Of a DNA stretch of 64,000 nt, positions 46,668-57,019 are shown in pieces. The translations under genes were made by a program, and so were the position numbers. Each line of letters starts with the position of its first letter. Positions within the stretch are counted from its first letter, which is position 1. The notes under the pieces were generated by a model that saw only the letters and a list, made by a program, of their open reading frames with translations, did no database searches and had not been told where the DNA came from. This stretch comes from Pseudomonas parakoreensis (lineage in GTDB: Bacteria; Pseudomonadota; Gammaproteobacteria; Pseudomonadales; Pseudomonadaceae): assembly GCF_021602155.1 (NCBI RefSeq), contig NZ_BQHY01000001.1, positions 124,001 through 188,000 on the forward strand, written 5' to 3'.

Positions 46668-46754
46668 GCCCAGGTGGTGAAATTGGTAGACACGCCAGCT
46701 TCAGGTGCTGGTGACCTTACGGTCGTGGAAGTTCGAGTCTTCTCCTGGGCACCA
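46668..46754 (+). tRNA. tRNA-Leu (anticodon CAG), copy 1
   Basis: An 87-base tRNA with encoded CCA. The acceptor stem GCCCAGG pairs with CCTGGGC; the anticodon stem CCAGC/GCTGG encloses loop TTCAGGT, so the anticodon is CAG. A long variable arm (TGACCTTACGGTCGT region) fits class II leucine tRNA. Confidence 0.97.
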
Positions 46755-46793
46755 ATTTCGAGTTTGAGACTAGAACAGTTTCAAGACTCACAC

Positions 46794-46818
46794 AAAAACC
46801 CGCGAAAGCGGGTTTTTT
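46794..46818 (+). terminator. Terminator after tRNA-Leu copy 1
   Basis: AAAAACCCGC and GCGGGTTTTT pair around GAAA and end in a T-run. Confidence 0.92.
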
Positions 46819-46871
46819 GCATTCCGGGGAACGGTTTTGTCAAACCCGATTAATTAAAATTAAATCAGGGG

Positions 46872-46900
46872 TTTACAGATCAAAAAGCGCTCCGTATAGT
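46872..46900 (+). promoter_or_regulatory. Promoter of the second tRNA-Leu gene
   Basis: TTTACA (46872-46877) and TATAGT (46895-46900) repeat the first promoter with the same 17-base spacing. Confidence 0.8.
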
Positions 46901-46935
46901 GCGCCACATCAACAGCGGCAACGCTCGCGATGAAT

Positions 46936-47022
46936 GCCCAGATGGTGAAATTGGTAGACACGCCAGCTTCAGGTGCTGGTGACCTTACGGTCGTGGAAGT
47001 TCGAGTCTTCTTCTGGGCACCA
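46936..47022 (+). tRNA. tRNA-Leu (anticodon CAG), copy 2
   Basis: 87 bases with encoded CCA, identical to copy 1 in the anticodon arm and elsewhere except a paired change at the last acceptor base pair (GCCCAGA with TCTGGGC). It lies 268 bp downstream of copy 1. Confidence 0.97.
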
Positions 47023-47054
47023 ATTCAAACTCAAGGTTACGACGTTGAGTTTCC

Positions 47055-47079
47055 AAAAAACCCGCGAAAGCGGGTTTTT
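47055..47079 (+). terminator. Terminator after tRNA-Leu copy 2
   Basis: AAAAAACCCGC and GCGGGTTTTT pair around GAAA, the same hairpin as after copy 1. Confidence 0.92.
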
Positions 47080-47114
47080 GCGTTTCTGGCATTTGAAAAC
47101 TTGCGCCCCGACCC

Positions 47115-47190
47115 TGTAGGAGCTGCCGAAGGCTGCGATCTTTTGATCTTTTTTTAAAAGCAAAGATCGCAGCCTTCGGCAGCTCCTACA
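47115..47190. repeat. Paired inverted REP (family B)
   Basis: TGTAGGAGCTGCCGAAGGCT and AGCCTTCGGCAGCTCCTACA are perfect inverted arms around a T/A-rich centre. Confidence 0.93.
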
Positions 47191-47243
47191 TTTCTGCGAA
47201 TGCGCCGTACCAGAGCTGGCAGCAGCCCGCAAGGCGCACTTGA

Positions 47244-47266
47244 GAAACAATATCGTTTATCATTGT
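47244..47266. promoter_or_regulatory. Candidate Fur box upstream of the iron-transport genes
   Basis: ACAATATCGTTTATCATTGT (inside 47244-47266) resembles the Fur consensus on the reverse strand (ATGATAA followed by AT-rich half). It lies about 40 bp before the start codon. Matching is by eye only. Confidence 0.45.
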
Positions 47267-47304
47267 TGCAAGTTTTTGCAATGCGACAGTGAGGAACCCT
47301 GCGA

Positions 47305-48315
47305 ATGATGTTTCGAAATACCCTGCGCCGCGGCTTGACCTTCACCCTGCTCGGCCTGGCACTCGCCACTCCCCTCACCCAGGCAGCCGATGCGGTTTCC
47401 CTGACACTCTACAACGGTCAACACAAGGAAGTCGGCGATGCGATCGCCAAGGCTTTCGAAGCCAAGACCGGCATTCACGTCAATGTACGCAAAGGCAGCA
47501 GCAACCAGCTCGCCAGCCAGGTCATCGAAGAAGGCGACCGCTCCCCCGCCGACGTGATCTACACCGAAGAATCCCCACCACTGAACAACCTCGGCGAGCA
47601 AGGCCTGCTGGCCAAGACCGATGACGCCACGCTGGCCGTGCTGCCGAAAGAATACGTTGCCGGCAACGGCACCTGGATCGGTGTCACCGCGCGGGTTCGC
47701 GTGGTTGCCTACAACCCGAAACTGGTCGCCGAAAAAGACCTGCCGAAGTCGGTGATGGAATTCTCCGATCCGAAGTGGCAAGGCAAAGTCGGCTTCGTCC
47801 CGACCAGCGGCGCCTTTCAGGAACAGGCCGTGGCAATCATCAAGATGCACGGTCGCGACGCCGCCGAAGAATGGCTGACCGGCCTGCGCGCTTTCGGCAA
47901 GACCTACAGCAACAACATGGTAGCCCTCAAAGCCGTGGAAAATGGTGAGGTCGCCACCGTATTGGTGAACAACTACTACTGGTTCGCCCTGCAGCGCGAG
48001 AAAGGCAAACTCGACTCGAAACTGCATTACTTCACCGGCGGCGATGTCGGCGGGCTGATCACCGTGTCCAGTGCTGCCGTGCTGAAATCCAGCAAACATC
48101 CAAAAGAAGCTCAGCAATTCCTTGCCTACATGGCCAGCGAAGAAGGTCAGCGCGTGATCACCCAGACCACCGCCGAATACCCGCTGCACAAGGGCATGGA
48201 ATCGGATCGCGGGCTCAAGCCATTCAGCGAACTGCAAGCGCCGAACGTGACCCCGGCCGATTTGGGCAACGCTGAGGAAGCCCTTGAGCTGGAACGTGAA
48301 GTTGGCCTGAACTGA
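47305..48315 (+). CDS. hitA: Ferric-iron ABC transporter periplasmic binding protein
   Basis: A 336-residue binding protein. The signal peptide (RRGLTFTLLGLALATPLTQA) is followed by VSLTLYNGQHKEVGDAIAKA, the FbpA/HitA/SfuA opening. The iron-coordinating tyrosine pair is visible in VNNYYWFALQ. It captures Fe3+ in the periplasm. Two adjacent ATGs (47305 and 47308) are possible; GAGGA lies upstream. Its TGA overlaps the ATG of the permease gene (TGATG). A Fur-like site upstream fits iron repression. Confidence 0.88.
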   Translation: MMFRNTLRRGLTFTLLGLALATPLTQAADAVSLTLYNGQHKEVGDAIAKAFEAKTGIHVNVRKGSSNQLASQVIEEGDRSPADVIYTEESPPLNNLGEQGLLAKTDDATLAVLPKEYVAGNGTWIGVTARVRVVAYNPKLVAEKDLPKSVMEFSDPKWQGKVGFVPTSGAFQEQAVAIIKMHGRDAAEEWLTGLRAFGKTYSNNMVALKAVENGEVATVLVNNYYWFALQREKGKLDSKLHYFTGGDVGGLITVSSAAVLKSSKHPKEAQQFLAYMASEEGQRVITQTTAEYPLHKGMESDRGLKPFSELQAPNVTPADLGNAEEALELEREVGLN

Positions 48316-49880
48316 TGGCCGCATCGTTATCCGCCCCCGCCGCGCGCGGGGGTTACGTGCCACGCCGCAAGCGGCCATCGATCTGGCTGGTGCTGCCGGT
48401 TTTACTACTGGTGGTGCTGAGCCTGTTGCCGCTGGCCTATGTCGGGCTGAAAGCCTGGCAGGCCGGCTGGGCCGAGGCACTGCACTTGCTGTGGCGCCCG
48501 TATGTGTTTGGCCTGCTGCGCAACACGCTGGCGTTGATGGTTGGCGTGACGCTGACGTGCGGCGTGATCGGCCTGTCACTGGCGTGGCTGCTGGAGCGCA
48601 GCAATCTGCCGGGACGACGCCTGTGGGGCGTGATTCTGTGCCTGCCGTTCGCGGTACCGGCGTTCGTCAGCAGCTTTACCTGGGTATCGTTGAGCGCGCA
48701 GTTCGAAGGCCTCGGCGGGGCGATTCTGGTGATGAGCCTGTCGAAGTATCCGCTGATCTTTCTGCCGGTCGCGGCAACCCTGCGCAACCTTGATCCGTCC
48801 CTTGAAGAATCGGCTCGCACCTTGGGACAGAACCGCTGGGGCGTGTTTTTCCGCGTCACTCTGCCGTTGCTCTGGCCATCGCTGCTGGCCGGTTCGCTAC
48901 TGATTGCCCTGCACATGCTGGTCGAGTTCGGCGCGCTGTCGATCATCGGCCTGCAAACCTTCACCACCGCGATCTATCAGCAATTCGAACTGGAATTCAG
49001 CAACGCCAACGCGGCAATGCTGTCGGCAGTGTTGCTCGCCTTGTGTCTGATGCTGCTGTGGCTGGAGCTGCGTGTCCGCGGCAAAGGTCGCCATGTACGC
49101 ACTGGCCAGGGCGCGGCACGTCAGGCCGAACAAGTGCGATTGGGGCCGTGGGCTATTGTCGGTCAGTTGTATTGCCTGTTGCTGGCGATTGTCGGCAGCG
49201 GAATTCCGCTGGGCATGCTCGCGTACTGGCTGGCGGTTGGCTCATCGGCAGCCTTCCCGGTCGCAGCGATCACAGAGGCGCTGCTGTCTTCGCTGGCCTT
49301 GTCGCTCGGTGGCGCAGCGCTGTGCCTGCTGCTGGCGGTGCCGGTCGGACTGCTGGTGGTGCGTTACAAGGGCCAACTGGCGCTCTGGGCCGAGCGCTTG
49401 CCGTATCTGCTCCACGCCTTACCGGGCCTGGTGATTGCGTTGACGCTGGTGTATTTCGCCCTGCATTACGTGCCGGCGTTGTACCAGACGTCGGCGCTGC
49501 TGCTGATCGCCTATGCGCTGCTGTTCCTGCCGCTGGCGCAGGCGCCAATTCGCACAGCACTGAACAAGGCTGCGCCGCAGTTGGAAGAAGCGGCACGCAC
49601 GCTGGGCGCATCGTCGTTCACCGCGTTTTGCCGGGTGACCCTGCCGATCATTTTCCCGGCACTGGGCGCGGCGTTTGCGCTGGTGTTTCTGGATGCGATG
49701 AAGGAACTGACGGCGACGCTGCTGCTGAGCCCTACCGGGCTTAACACGCTGGCGACCGAGGTCTGGGCGCATACCGCGAATGTCGAATTTGCGGCGGCGG
49801 CACCTTATGCGGCGCTGTTGATTGTGGTGTCGGGGTTGCCGGTGTATCTGCTGACGACCCGTATGTACCTGAGCCGCTAA
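48315..49880 (+). CDS. hitB: Ferric-iron ABC transporter permease, double-domain
   Basis: A 521-residue permease with 11-12 membrane helices made of two fused permease units, as in FbpB/SfuB. Each unit carries an EAA motif that docks the ATPase: EESARTLGQNRWGVFFRVTL and EEAARTLGASSFTAFCRVTL. It starts within the hitA stop codon (TGATG), so the two are translationally coupled. No ATP-binding subunit gene follows; the next gene is a chemoreceptor on the other strand, so the ATPase must be encoded elsewhere or shared. Confidence 0.88.
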   Translation: MAASLSAPAARGGYVPRRKRPSIWLVLPVLLLVVLSLLPLAYVGLKAWQAGWAEALHLLWRPYVFGLLRNTLALMVGVTLTCGVIGLSLAWLLERSNLPGRRLWGVILCLPFAVPAFVSSFTWVSLSAQFEGLGGAILVMSLSKYPLIFLPVAATLRNLDPSLEESARTLGQNRWGVFFRVTLPLLWPSLLAGSLLIALHMLVEFGALSIIGLQTFTTAIYQQFELEFSNANAAMLSAVLLALCLMLLWLELRVRGKGRHVRTGQGAARQAEQVRLGPWAIVGQLYCLLLAIVGSGIPLGMLAYWLAVGSSAAFPVAAITEALLSSLALSLGGAALCLLLAVPVGLLVVRYKGQLALWAERLPYLLHALPGLVIALTLVYFALHYVPALYQTSALLLIAYALLFLPLAQAPIRTALNKAAPQLEEAARTLGASSFTAFCRVTLPIIFPALGAAFALVFLDAMKELTATLLLSPTGLNTLATEVWAHTANVEFAAAAPYAALLIVVSGLPVYLLTTRMYLSR

Positions 49881-49956
49881 AAGATCGCAGCCTGCGGCAG
49901 CTCCTACAGGGAAATGCAAATCCCCATGTAGGAGCTGCCGCAGGCTGCGATCTTTT
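49879..49956. repeat. Paired inverted REP (family B)
   Basis: AAAAGATCGCAGCCTGCGGC and GCCGCAGGCTGCGATCTTTT are inverted arms overlapping the hitB stop region, between convergent genes. Confidence 0.93.
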
Positions 49957-49959
49957 GAT

Positions 49960-51894
49960 TTAAGCCCTGAACTGTCCGAGGCTGGCCTTCAACTGCGCCG
50001 CCAACCCATCCAGCACCTTGCCACTGGCCGTGGTTTCCACCACCGCTTGCGCCGCTTTCTCGGCCTGGGCATGAATCGTCTCGACCCGCCCGCGCACTGC
50101 CTGCGCGCCCTGCGCCTGATGCGCCGCCGCCTGCGTCGCCAGACCAATCGCCGCGTGCACCTGCTCGACCGATGCCTGCACTGACTGCTGCAACCGTGCG
50201 CTGTCGCGTAACACCAGCAACCCTTCGCTGGCCTGCCGCCCGGCCTGACCAATCGCCTCGACCGCCTCACGCGCGCCTTGCTGCAACGCGACGATGTGCG
50301 CCTGGATATCGCCCGTCGAGCTTTGCGTCTTGCTCGCCAAGGCGCGCACTTCATCCGCAACCACCGCAAAACCGCGCCCGGTCTCGCCGGCCCGCGCCGC
50401 TTCGATCGCCGCGTTCAAGGCCAACAGGTTGGTCTGCTCGGCGATGCCGTGAATCACCGTCAACACCACTTCAATCTGTTCGCTCTGCTGCGCCAGTCGC
50501 TCGATGACTTTCGCCCCGGTGTCGACCTGCCCGGCCAGCGCCTCGATCAAACTGCCGACCTTCGCCGAGGTGCGAGTGTTTTCATCGGTGGCCTGGCGAA
50601 TATCCACCACCTGCTTCAACGCCGCCTGCATGGCATGGCTTTCCGACTGCGCCTCGTCAGCCATCTGCGACAGCGCGCGCAGGCTCTCCGCCACTTCATC
50701 ACGCTGCATCCCGGCCGCTGCGTCGGCACCGGCATTGCGCAGGGTCATCGCACCGATTTCCACGCCGGTACGCTGGGCCACATCGCCCGCCTCGCGCACG
50801 ATCGGCTGTAACTTATCCACAAAGCGATTGACTGCCGAGGCCATGTCGCCGATTTCGTCCTTGCTGTTGATCTGCACGCGCTTGGTCAGGTCGCCCTCGC
50901 CCGCCGCCAGATCGTCCATCGCTGCGTTGAGCATTTTCAGACGATTGACCACTCGATGCCCGAGCACCACCGCCAGCAACAGCAACACGCCGCAACCGAC
51001 CAGCGCCAGGCCCATGCCGATCCGCCAGCGCAAGGTCGCGGCGGCATCCTGCACGGTGCTGCTGGTATTGGCTTTCATTTCGGCAGCGGTGGATTGCGCC
51101 GACTGCAGGCGTGCCTGCATCGCAGTCGCGCTGTCCGCTGCTGCGCCTTTGAGGCTGTCGCCCACCAGTTGATCACTGCTGGCGATCAGCGCCGAGAAGC
51201 GCTGGTCGAGCGCCGCCAGATCGGTTTCCACCGACGCGGTCGAGACGCCCATCAGCACTTTGCCGATTTCCACGCCGTTAGGGTTGATCGACGCTTCGAG
51301 GTAGTAAACCGACGGATCGTTCTTCGCCGCGTCCAGCACCTTGTCCAGCGCACGCTCGCCCTGGCCTTTTTCCAGCAGGGCTTTGTTGATCGGGTTTTCG
51401 CGATTGAGATAACGCGTCAGGTGCTGTCCGGTGGCGTCGTCGTAAACAACGAACAGCACGTTGGGATTGCGCTGGGCGCGGCGGGCGAATTCCGACAGGG
51501 TCGGCACGTCGCTGTCCCACATGGCGCGTGGCGCCACTGAGGCGAGCAACTGGGCCATGTCATTGGCCGAATCCTTCAGGTCTTTTTCCAGCGTCGCACG
51601 CAGTTGTGCCTGCTCATCCTTCAGACGCGCGGACAGACCAGCGGTCAGACGCTGCCGGGTACTTGAGGAAAGGTTGTCGAGGCTGGAGGTGACTTCACGC
51701 CCGGCCTGCTCCAGCTCGCTTGAAAGCTTCTGGCTATCAGCACCCAGACGAGTGCCGAGGTCGGCTTCCAGCGCCGTGACCGTGCTTCGTGTCAGGGCGA
51801 CTGCCACCAGCACTTGCACCAAAAGGGCGATACCAAGGGTAACGAACACGGGCCGCAACAAACGGCTTTGTAACAGTGAGAGAACGGCCGACAC
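49960..51894 (-). CDS. Methyl-accepting chemotaxis protein
   Basis: A 644-residue chemoreceptor. Membrane helix 1 is at about residues 13-35, a periplasmic sensing region of about 250 residues follows (with [20 protein letters not shown], suggesting a Cache-like fold), then helix 2 near 295-315, a HAMP domain ([20 protein letters not shown]) and the signalling hairpin with [19 protein letters not shown]. The start is taken as GTG 51894, because GAGGG precedes it and it gives the family N-terminus; the frame opens at 51990. Ligand unknown. It is a single gene. Confidence 0.9.
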   Translation of the reverse strand: MSAVLSLLQSRLLRPVFVTLGIALLVQVLVAVALTRSTVTALEADLGTRLGADSQKLSSELEQAGREVTSSLDNLSSSTRQRLTAGLSARLKDEQAQLRATLEKDLKDSANDMAQLLASVAPRAMWDSDVPTLSEFARRAQRNPNVLFVVYDDATGQHLTRYLNRENPINKALLEKGQGERALDKVLDAAKNDPSVYYLEASINPNGVEIGKVLMGVSTASVETDLAALDQRFSALIASSDQLVGDSLKGAAADSATAMQARLQSAQSTAAEMKANTSSTVQDAAATLRWRIGMGLALVGCGVLLLLAVVLGHRVVNRLKMLNAAMDDLAAGEGDLTKRVQINSKDEIGDMASAVNRFVDKLQPIVREAGDVAQRTGVEIGAMTLRNAGADAAAGMQRDEVAESLRALSQMADEAQSESHAMQAALKQVVDIRQATDENTRTSAKVGSLIEALAGQVDTGAKVIERLAQQSEQIEVVLTVIHGIAEQTNLLALNAAIEAARAGETGRGFAVVADEVRALASKTQSSTGDIQAHIVALQQGAREAVEAIGQAGRQASEGLLVLRDSARLQQSVQASVEQVHAAIGLATQAAAHQAQGAQAVRGRVETIHAQAEKAAQAVVETTASGKVLDGLAAQLKASLGQFRA

Positions 51895-51986
51895 TGTGAA
51901 TCCCTCTACGTCTGACGCCATTAATTTGATGGCACTCTTGTAGGAAGATTTACAGCAAAGGTCATGCCGTCCAACAGGCATAAACG

Positions 51987-52014
51987 ACAAAGGCCCCGAT
52001 GAAGGGGCCTTTGT
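51987..52014. terminator. Terminator downstream of purA
   Basis: ACAAAGGCCCC and GGGGCCTTTGT pair around a six-base loop, 20 bp after the purA stop. The T-run is better on the plus strand. Confidence 0.75.
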
Positions 52015-52033
52015 TTTTTACATCAACGACTTA

Positions 52034-53377
<1,344 letters not shown>

Positions 53378-54565
53378 TCAAGAAGCCAGTGGCGATACTT
53401 GCCAAAGCCCGTTCTGCTGAATCAATTGCCGGTCGCAGTCCGCATCACGGGCGGCGGCCAAAGGTTGTCCAGGCAATGCCTGAACGACACGCTGACCCTC
53501 ACTGCGCAACTGGCAAACCTGCTGCCAGAGTGCCGCATCCGTACTGTCAGGCATCCAGATACCGCCAGACGGTAGCTCGATCTCAGCACGCCCCAGGGTC
53601 ACCAGGGTTTTCAAATCGGTAGAGAAGCCGGTCGCCGGACGGGCGCGACCGAAGTCGGCGCCGATGTCGTCGTAACGACCGCCCTGAGCGATGGACTGAC
53701 CCACGCCCGGGACAAACACCGCGAACACCACACCGGTGTGGTAGTGGTAGCCGCGCAGCTCGCCCAGATCGAAGTACAGCGGCAGATCCGGGAAACGCGT
53801 CGCCAGACGCTCGGCGATTGCCAGCAAATCTTCCAGCGCATCCAGAACCGGCGCCGGGGCATTGGCCAGACGCTCACGGGCAGCGCTCAGTACTTCCCGG
53901 CCACCACACAGGTCGACCAGCGCCCGCAGCATGCCGGACAGATCGGCCGGCAGGCCTTCGGTCAAGGTAATGACCTCGTCGATGGCCTTGCGTTGCAACG
54001 CATCGAACAACTGCTGCTCAACCTCACCCGACAGACCGGCGGCACGCGCCAGACCACGGTAGATGCCGACATGGCCAAGGTCCATGTGCACATCCGGCAC
54101 ATCGGCCAGTTGCAGCATGGCCAGCATCAGGCTGATGACTTCCACGTCACTGCTCGGGCTGGCATCGCCGTACAACTCGGCACCCAGTTGAATCGGGCTG
54201 CGCGAGGACGACAGCGCACGCGGCTGGGCATGCAACACGCTGCCGGCGTAGCACAAGCGGCTAGGGCCTTCGCGACGCAGGGTATGCGCATCGATGCGCG
54301 CCACTTGCGGCGTGATGTCGGCGCGGAAACCCATCTGCCGACCCGACTGTGGGTCGATGACCTTGAAGGTACGCAGATCCAGGTCCTGGCCCGCACCGGT
54401 CAGCAGGGATTCCAGGTACTCGATATGGGGAGTCACGACAAACTCGTAACCCCAGCTCTGGAACAGATCCAACACCTGACGACGCGCGACTTCAATGCGC
54501 GCCGCTTCCGGTGGCAGTACTTCTTCGATGCCATCTGGCAGCAGCCAGCGGTCTACCGTTGCCAT
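53378..54565 (-). CDS. hisZ: ATP phosphoribosyltransferase regulatory subunit HisZ
   Basis: A 395-residue protein related to histidyl-tRNA synthetase. It contains the class II core ([46 protein letters not shown]-like segment [12 protein letters not shown]) but lacks the anticodon-binding domain. HisZ partners the short form of HisG in histidine synthesis and makes it sensitive to histidine. ATG 54565 was chosen because [20 protein letters not shown] is the conserved start. It is followed closely by purA. Confidence 0.95.
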   Translation of the reverse strand: MATVDRWLLPDGIEEVLPPEAARIEVARRQVLDLFQSWGYEFVVTPHIEYLESLLTGAGQDLDLRTFKVIDPQSGRQMGFRADITPQVARIDAHTLRREGPSRLCYAGSVLHAQPRALSSSRSPIQLGAELYGDASPSSDVEVISLMLAMLQLADVPDVHMDLGHVGIYRGLARAAGLSGEVEQQLFDALQRKAIDEVITLTEGLPADLSGMLRALVDLCGGREVLSAARERLANAPAPVLDALEDLLAIAERLATRFPDLPLYFDLGELRGYHYHTGVVFAVFVPGVGQSIAQGGRYDDIGADFGRARPATGFSTDLKTLVTLGRAEIELPSGGIWMPDSTDAALWQQVCQLRSEGQRVVQALPGQPLAAARDADCDRQLIQQNGLWQVSPLAS

Positions 54566-54878
54566 TACGCCATTCCCCTTTGATCCGGGCGGCCAGCCTG
54601 CGGGCGAGCCTTGAGTGAAGCAGAAAATGACCAAACCGTTCAAAACGCACGCGCATGAACGACGCGGCGAAAGGCCTGTTACCGGCTTCGCCCATCACTT
54701 TCCTCGAAAAACGCTCGGGCCATTCAACCCGATGCCTGCAACAAAAAACAGCAATCAAACGTGCAGACGCAAAAAAGCCGGGAATTTCCCGGCTGCCGCA
54801 TCATACACACGTTTTCCCAAAGGATCACCCCGCCCGAGGTTTTAGCCGCCGGGCGGAATGATTCAGGTCAACGTCGTA
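54566..54878. other. Intergenic stretch between hflC and hisZ
   Basis: A 313-bp gap on the same strand. It holds a terminator (54771-54794), a GC-rich hairpin next to hflC (CCGCCCG 54830-54836 and CGGGCGG 54850-54856) and the presumed hisZ promoter. No gene seen. Confidence 0.6.
54771..54794 (-). terminator. Intrinsic terminator after hflC
   Basis: AGCCGGGAA and TTCCCGGCT form a perfect stem followed by TTTTTT on the minus strand, about 85 bp after the hflC stop. Confidence 0.92.
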
Positions 54879-55748
54879 TCAAGGCTTGGACTTTTCCAGG
54901 TAACGGAAGAAGTCGCTGCTTGGGTCGAGAACCATGACGTCGGATTTGTTCGCGAAGCTGTCACGGTAGGCACGCAGGCTACGGTAGAAACCGTAGAACT
55001 CCTGATCCTGACCGTAGGCCTTGGAGTAGATCGCAGCGGCCTGGGCATCGCCGTCACCGCGAATCTCTTCGGATTCACGATAGGCTTCAGCCAGCAGCAC
55101 GCGGCGTTGACGATCGGCGTCGGCACGGATGCCCTCGGCCAGCTCGTTACCCTTGGCGCGGTGCTCGCGAGCTTCACGCTCACGCTCGGTGCTCATACGC
55201 TCGAACACGCTGCGGTTCACTTCTTTCGGCAGATCGATGGCCTTGACCCGGACATCGACGACTTCGATACCCAGCTCTTTTTCCGCCATCTTGTTCAGCG
55301 ACGCGGTGATGTCAGCCATCAGCGCATCACGCTCACCCGACACCACTTCGTGCAGGGTGCGTTTGCCGAACTGGTCACGCAGACCGGATTCCAGACGACG
55401 GGACAGACGCTCGTCAGCGATTTGCTTGAGGCCGGAAGTCGCAGTGTAGAAGCGCTCGGCATCTTTCACGCGCCACTTGGCGTAGGCATCGACCATCACG
55501 GCTTTCTTTTCCAGGGTCAGGAAGCGCTGTGTCGGTGCATCCAGCGTCATCAGACGTGCGTCGAATTTACGCACCTGGTTAACGTAAGGCACTTTCACAT
55601 GCAGGCCGGGCTGAACATCAGCCTGAACCACACGACCGAATTGCAGCAGCACCGCACGCTCGGTCTGAGCGACGATGTAGAAGCAGTTCCAGCCCACCAG
55701 CACCACGACAACGCCAACGATCAGGGCGATCAGCGATTTATTGCTCAT
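54879..55748 (-). CDS. hflC: FtsH protease modulator HflC
   Basis: A 289-residue SPFH/prohibitin-family protein anchored by one N-terminal helix (SLIALIVGVVVVLVGWNCFY), with the band-7 domain periplasmic. It assembles with HflK around FtsH to control its proteolysis. Its ATG overlaps the hflK stop (ATGA). Motifs: QTERAVLLQFGRVVQ and LDAPTQRFLTLEKKAVMVDA. It ends the hfq-hflX-hflKC operon; a terminator follows. Confidence 0.96.
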   Translation of the reverse strand: MSNKSLIALIVGVVVVLVGWNCFYIVAQTERAVLLQFGRVVQADVQPGLHVKVPYVNQVRKFDARLMTLDAPTQRFLTLEKKAVMVDAYAKWRVKDAERFYTATSGLKQIADERLSRRLESGLRDQFGKRTLHEVVSGERDALMADITASLNKMAEKELGIEVVDVRVKAIDLPKEVNRSVFERMSTEREREAREHRAKGNELAEGIRADADRQRRVLLAEAYRESEEIRGDGDAQAAAIYSKAYGQDQEFYGFYRSLRAYRDSFANKSDVMVLDPSSDFFRYLEKSKP

Positions 55749-56923
55749 CAGCGGCTCTCCCTTGTACGCGTCTGCGGCAGGTCAGTGACATGCGGCGCGA
55801 CGTCCGTGTTGTTGCTGGCGGCGGCCGAACCGGTCACCGGTGCATTGCTGCCCGAACTGTTCTGGATCATCTTGTCCAACGGCAGGTAAAGCAGGTTGCT
55901 CTGGCCGTTCTTGTTGCCGGTCACGAGTACCTTGCTGGTGTTGCTGAAGACTTCCTGCATGGTGTCCAGGTACAGACGCTGGCGGGTGACTTCAGGGGCC
56001 TTGCGATACTCGGCGACCAGTTTGGTGAAGCGGTCTGCCTCACCCTTGGCGCGCGAGACCGTTTCGTCACGGTAACCGTTGGCATCCTCGAGGATACGCT
56101 GGGCCTGACCACGGGCTTCCGGCACGACGCCGTTGGCGTAGGTTTCCGCCTGGTTGCGCGAACGCTGCTCGTCTTCGCGGGCGCGGATCACATCGTCAAA
56201 GGCTTCCTGCACTTCGCGCGGTGCCGCTGCGCTCTGTACGTTGACCTGGGTGACGGTGATACCGGTGCGATAGGTATCGAGGAAACGTTGCAGACGCTCC
56301 TTGATTTCGCTGGCCATCAGTTCACGACCTTCGGTCAGCACCTGGTCCATGGCGGTCGAACCCACCACGTGGCGCAGGGCGCTGTCGGTCGCATGCTGCA
56401 GGCTGATTTCCGGCTGATCGACGTTCAGCACGAAATCCTGCAGGTTGCTGATCTTGTACTGCACGGTCAGCGGCACTTCGACGATGTTTTCGTCTTCGGT
56501 CAGCATCTGGCCCTGCTTGGTGTAGGCACGCTCACGCGTGACGTTCTCCATGTACTTCTTGTCGATCGGCGGGAAGTAGATGTTCAGGCCGGGGCCGACA
56601 GTCTCGTAGTACTTGCCGAAGCGCAGCACCACGGCTTGCTCCTGCTCGTCGACCACATAGACCGCGCTGTACAGCCAGACAGCCGCCAGCACGACGAGGC
56701 CGATGCCGAGCAGACCGCCGAAGCCGCCACCACTCCTGCCCGAACCACCGCCGTCGTCACCACCGCGTTTCTTACCACCACCGAACAACCCGTTCAGGCT
56801 TTCCTGCAGCTTTCGGAAGGCCTCGTCGAGATCCGGTGGCCCCTTGCGGTCGCCGTTATTGCGGCGCTTGCCACCCCAAGGATCCTGATTATTCGAGTTG
56901 CCACCCGGCTCATTCCAAGCCAT
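55748..56923 (-). CDS. hflK: FtsH protease modulator HflK
   Basis: A 391-residue SPFH protein. A Gly/Asn/Pro-rich cytoplasmic N-terminus (residues 1-78) with a run such as GGDDGGGSGRSGGGFGG is followed by a single helix (LLGIGLVVLAAVWLYSAVYV), and EQEQAVVLRFGKYYETVGPG opens the band-7 domain. With HflC it forms a cage over FtsH. ATG 56923 starts MAWNEPGGNSNNQ, the family start. It overlaps hflC downstream by one base (ATGA) and lies 96 bp after hflX. Confidence 0.96.
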   Translation of the reverse strand: MAWNEPGGNSNNQDPWGGKRRNNGDRKGPPDLDEAFRKLQESLNGLFGGGKKRGGDDGGGSGRSGGGFGGLLGIGLVVLAAVWLYSAVYVVDEQEQAVVLRFGKYYETVGPGLNIYFPPIDKKYMENVTRERAYTKQGQMLTEDENIVEVPLTVQYKISNLQDFVLNVDQPEISLQHATDSALRHVVGSTAMDQVLTEGRELMASEIKERLQRFLDTYRTGITVTQVNVQSAAAPREVQEAFDDVIRAREDEQRSRNQAETYANGVVPEARGQAQRILEDANGYRDETVSRAKGEADRFTKLVAEYRKAPEVTRQRLYLDTMQEVFSNTSKVLVTGNKNGQSNLLYLPLDKMIQNSSGSNAPVTGSAAASNNTDVAPHVTDLPQTRTRESR

Positions 56924-57019
56924 AGCGCTCTCCATCTGATAAAGCAAAGACGCACCCACGGCGCGCCGACCAATGCTACAGAATGCCTGCCGTTGCGGCA
57001 CAACCGCTTTGCCAGGCTT

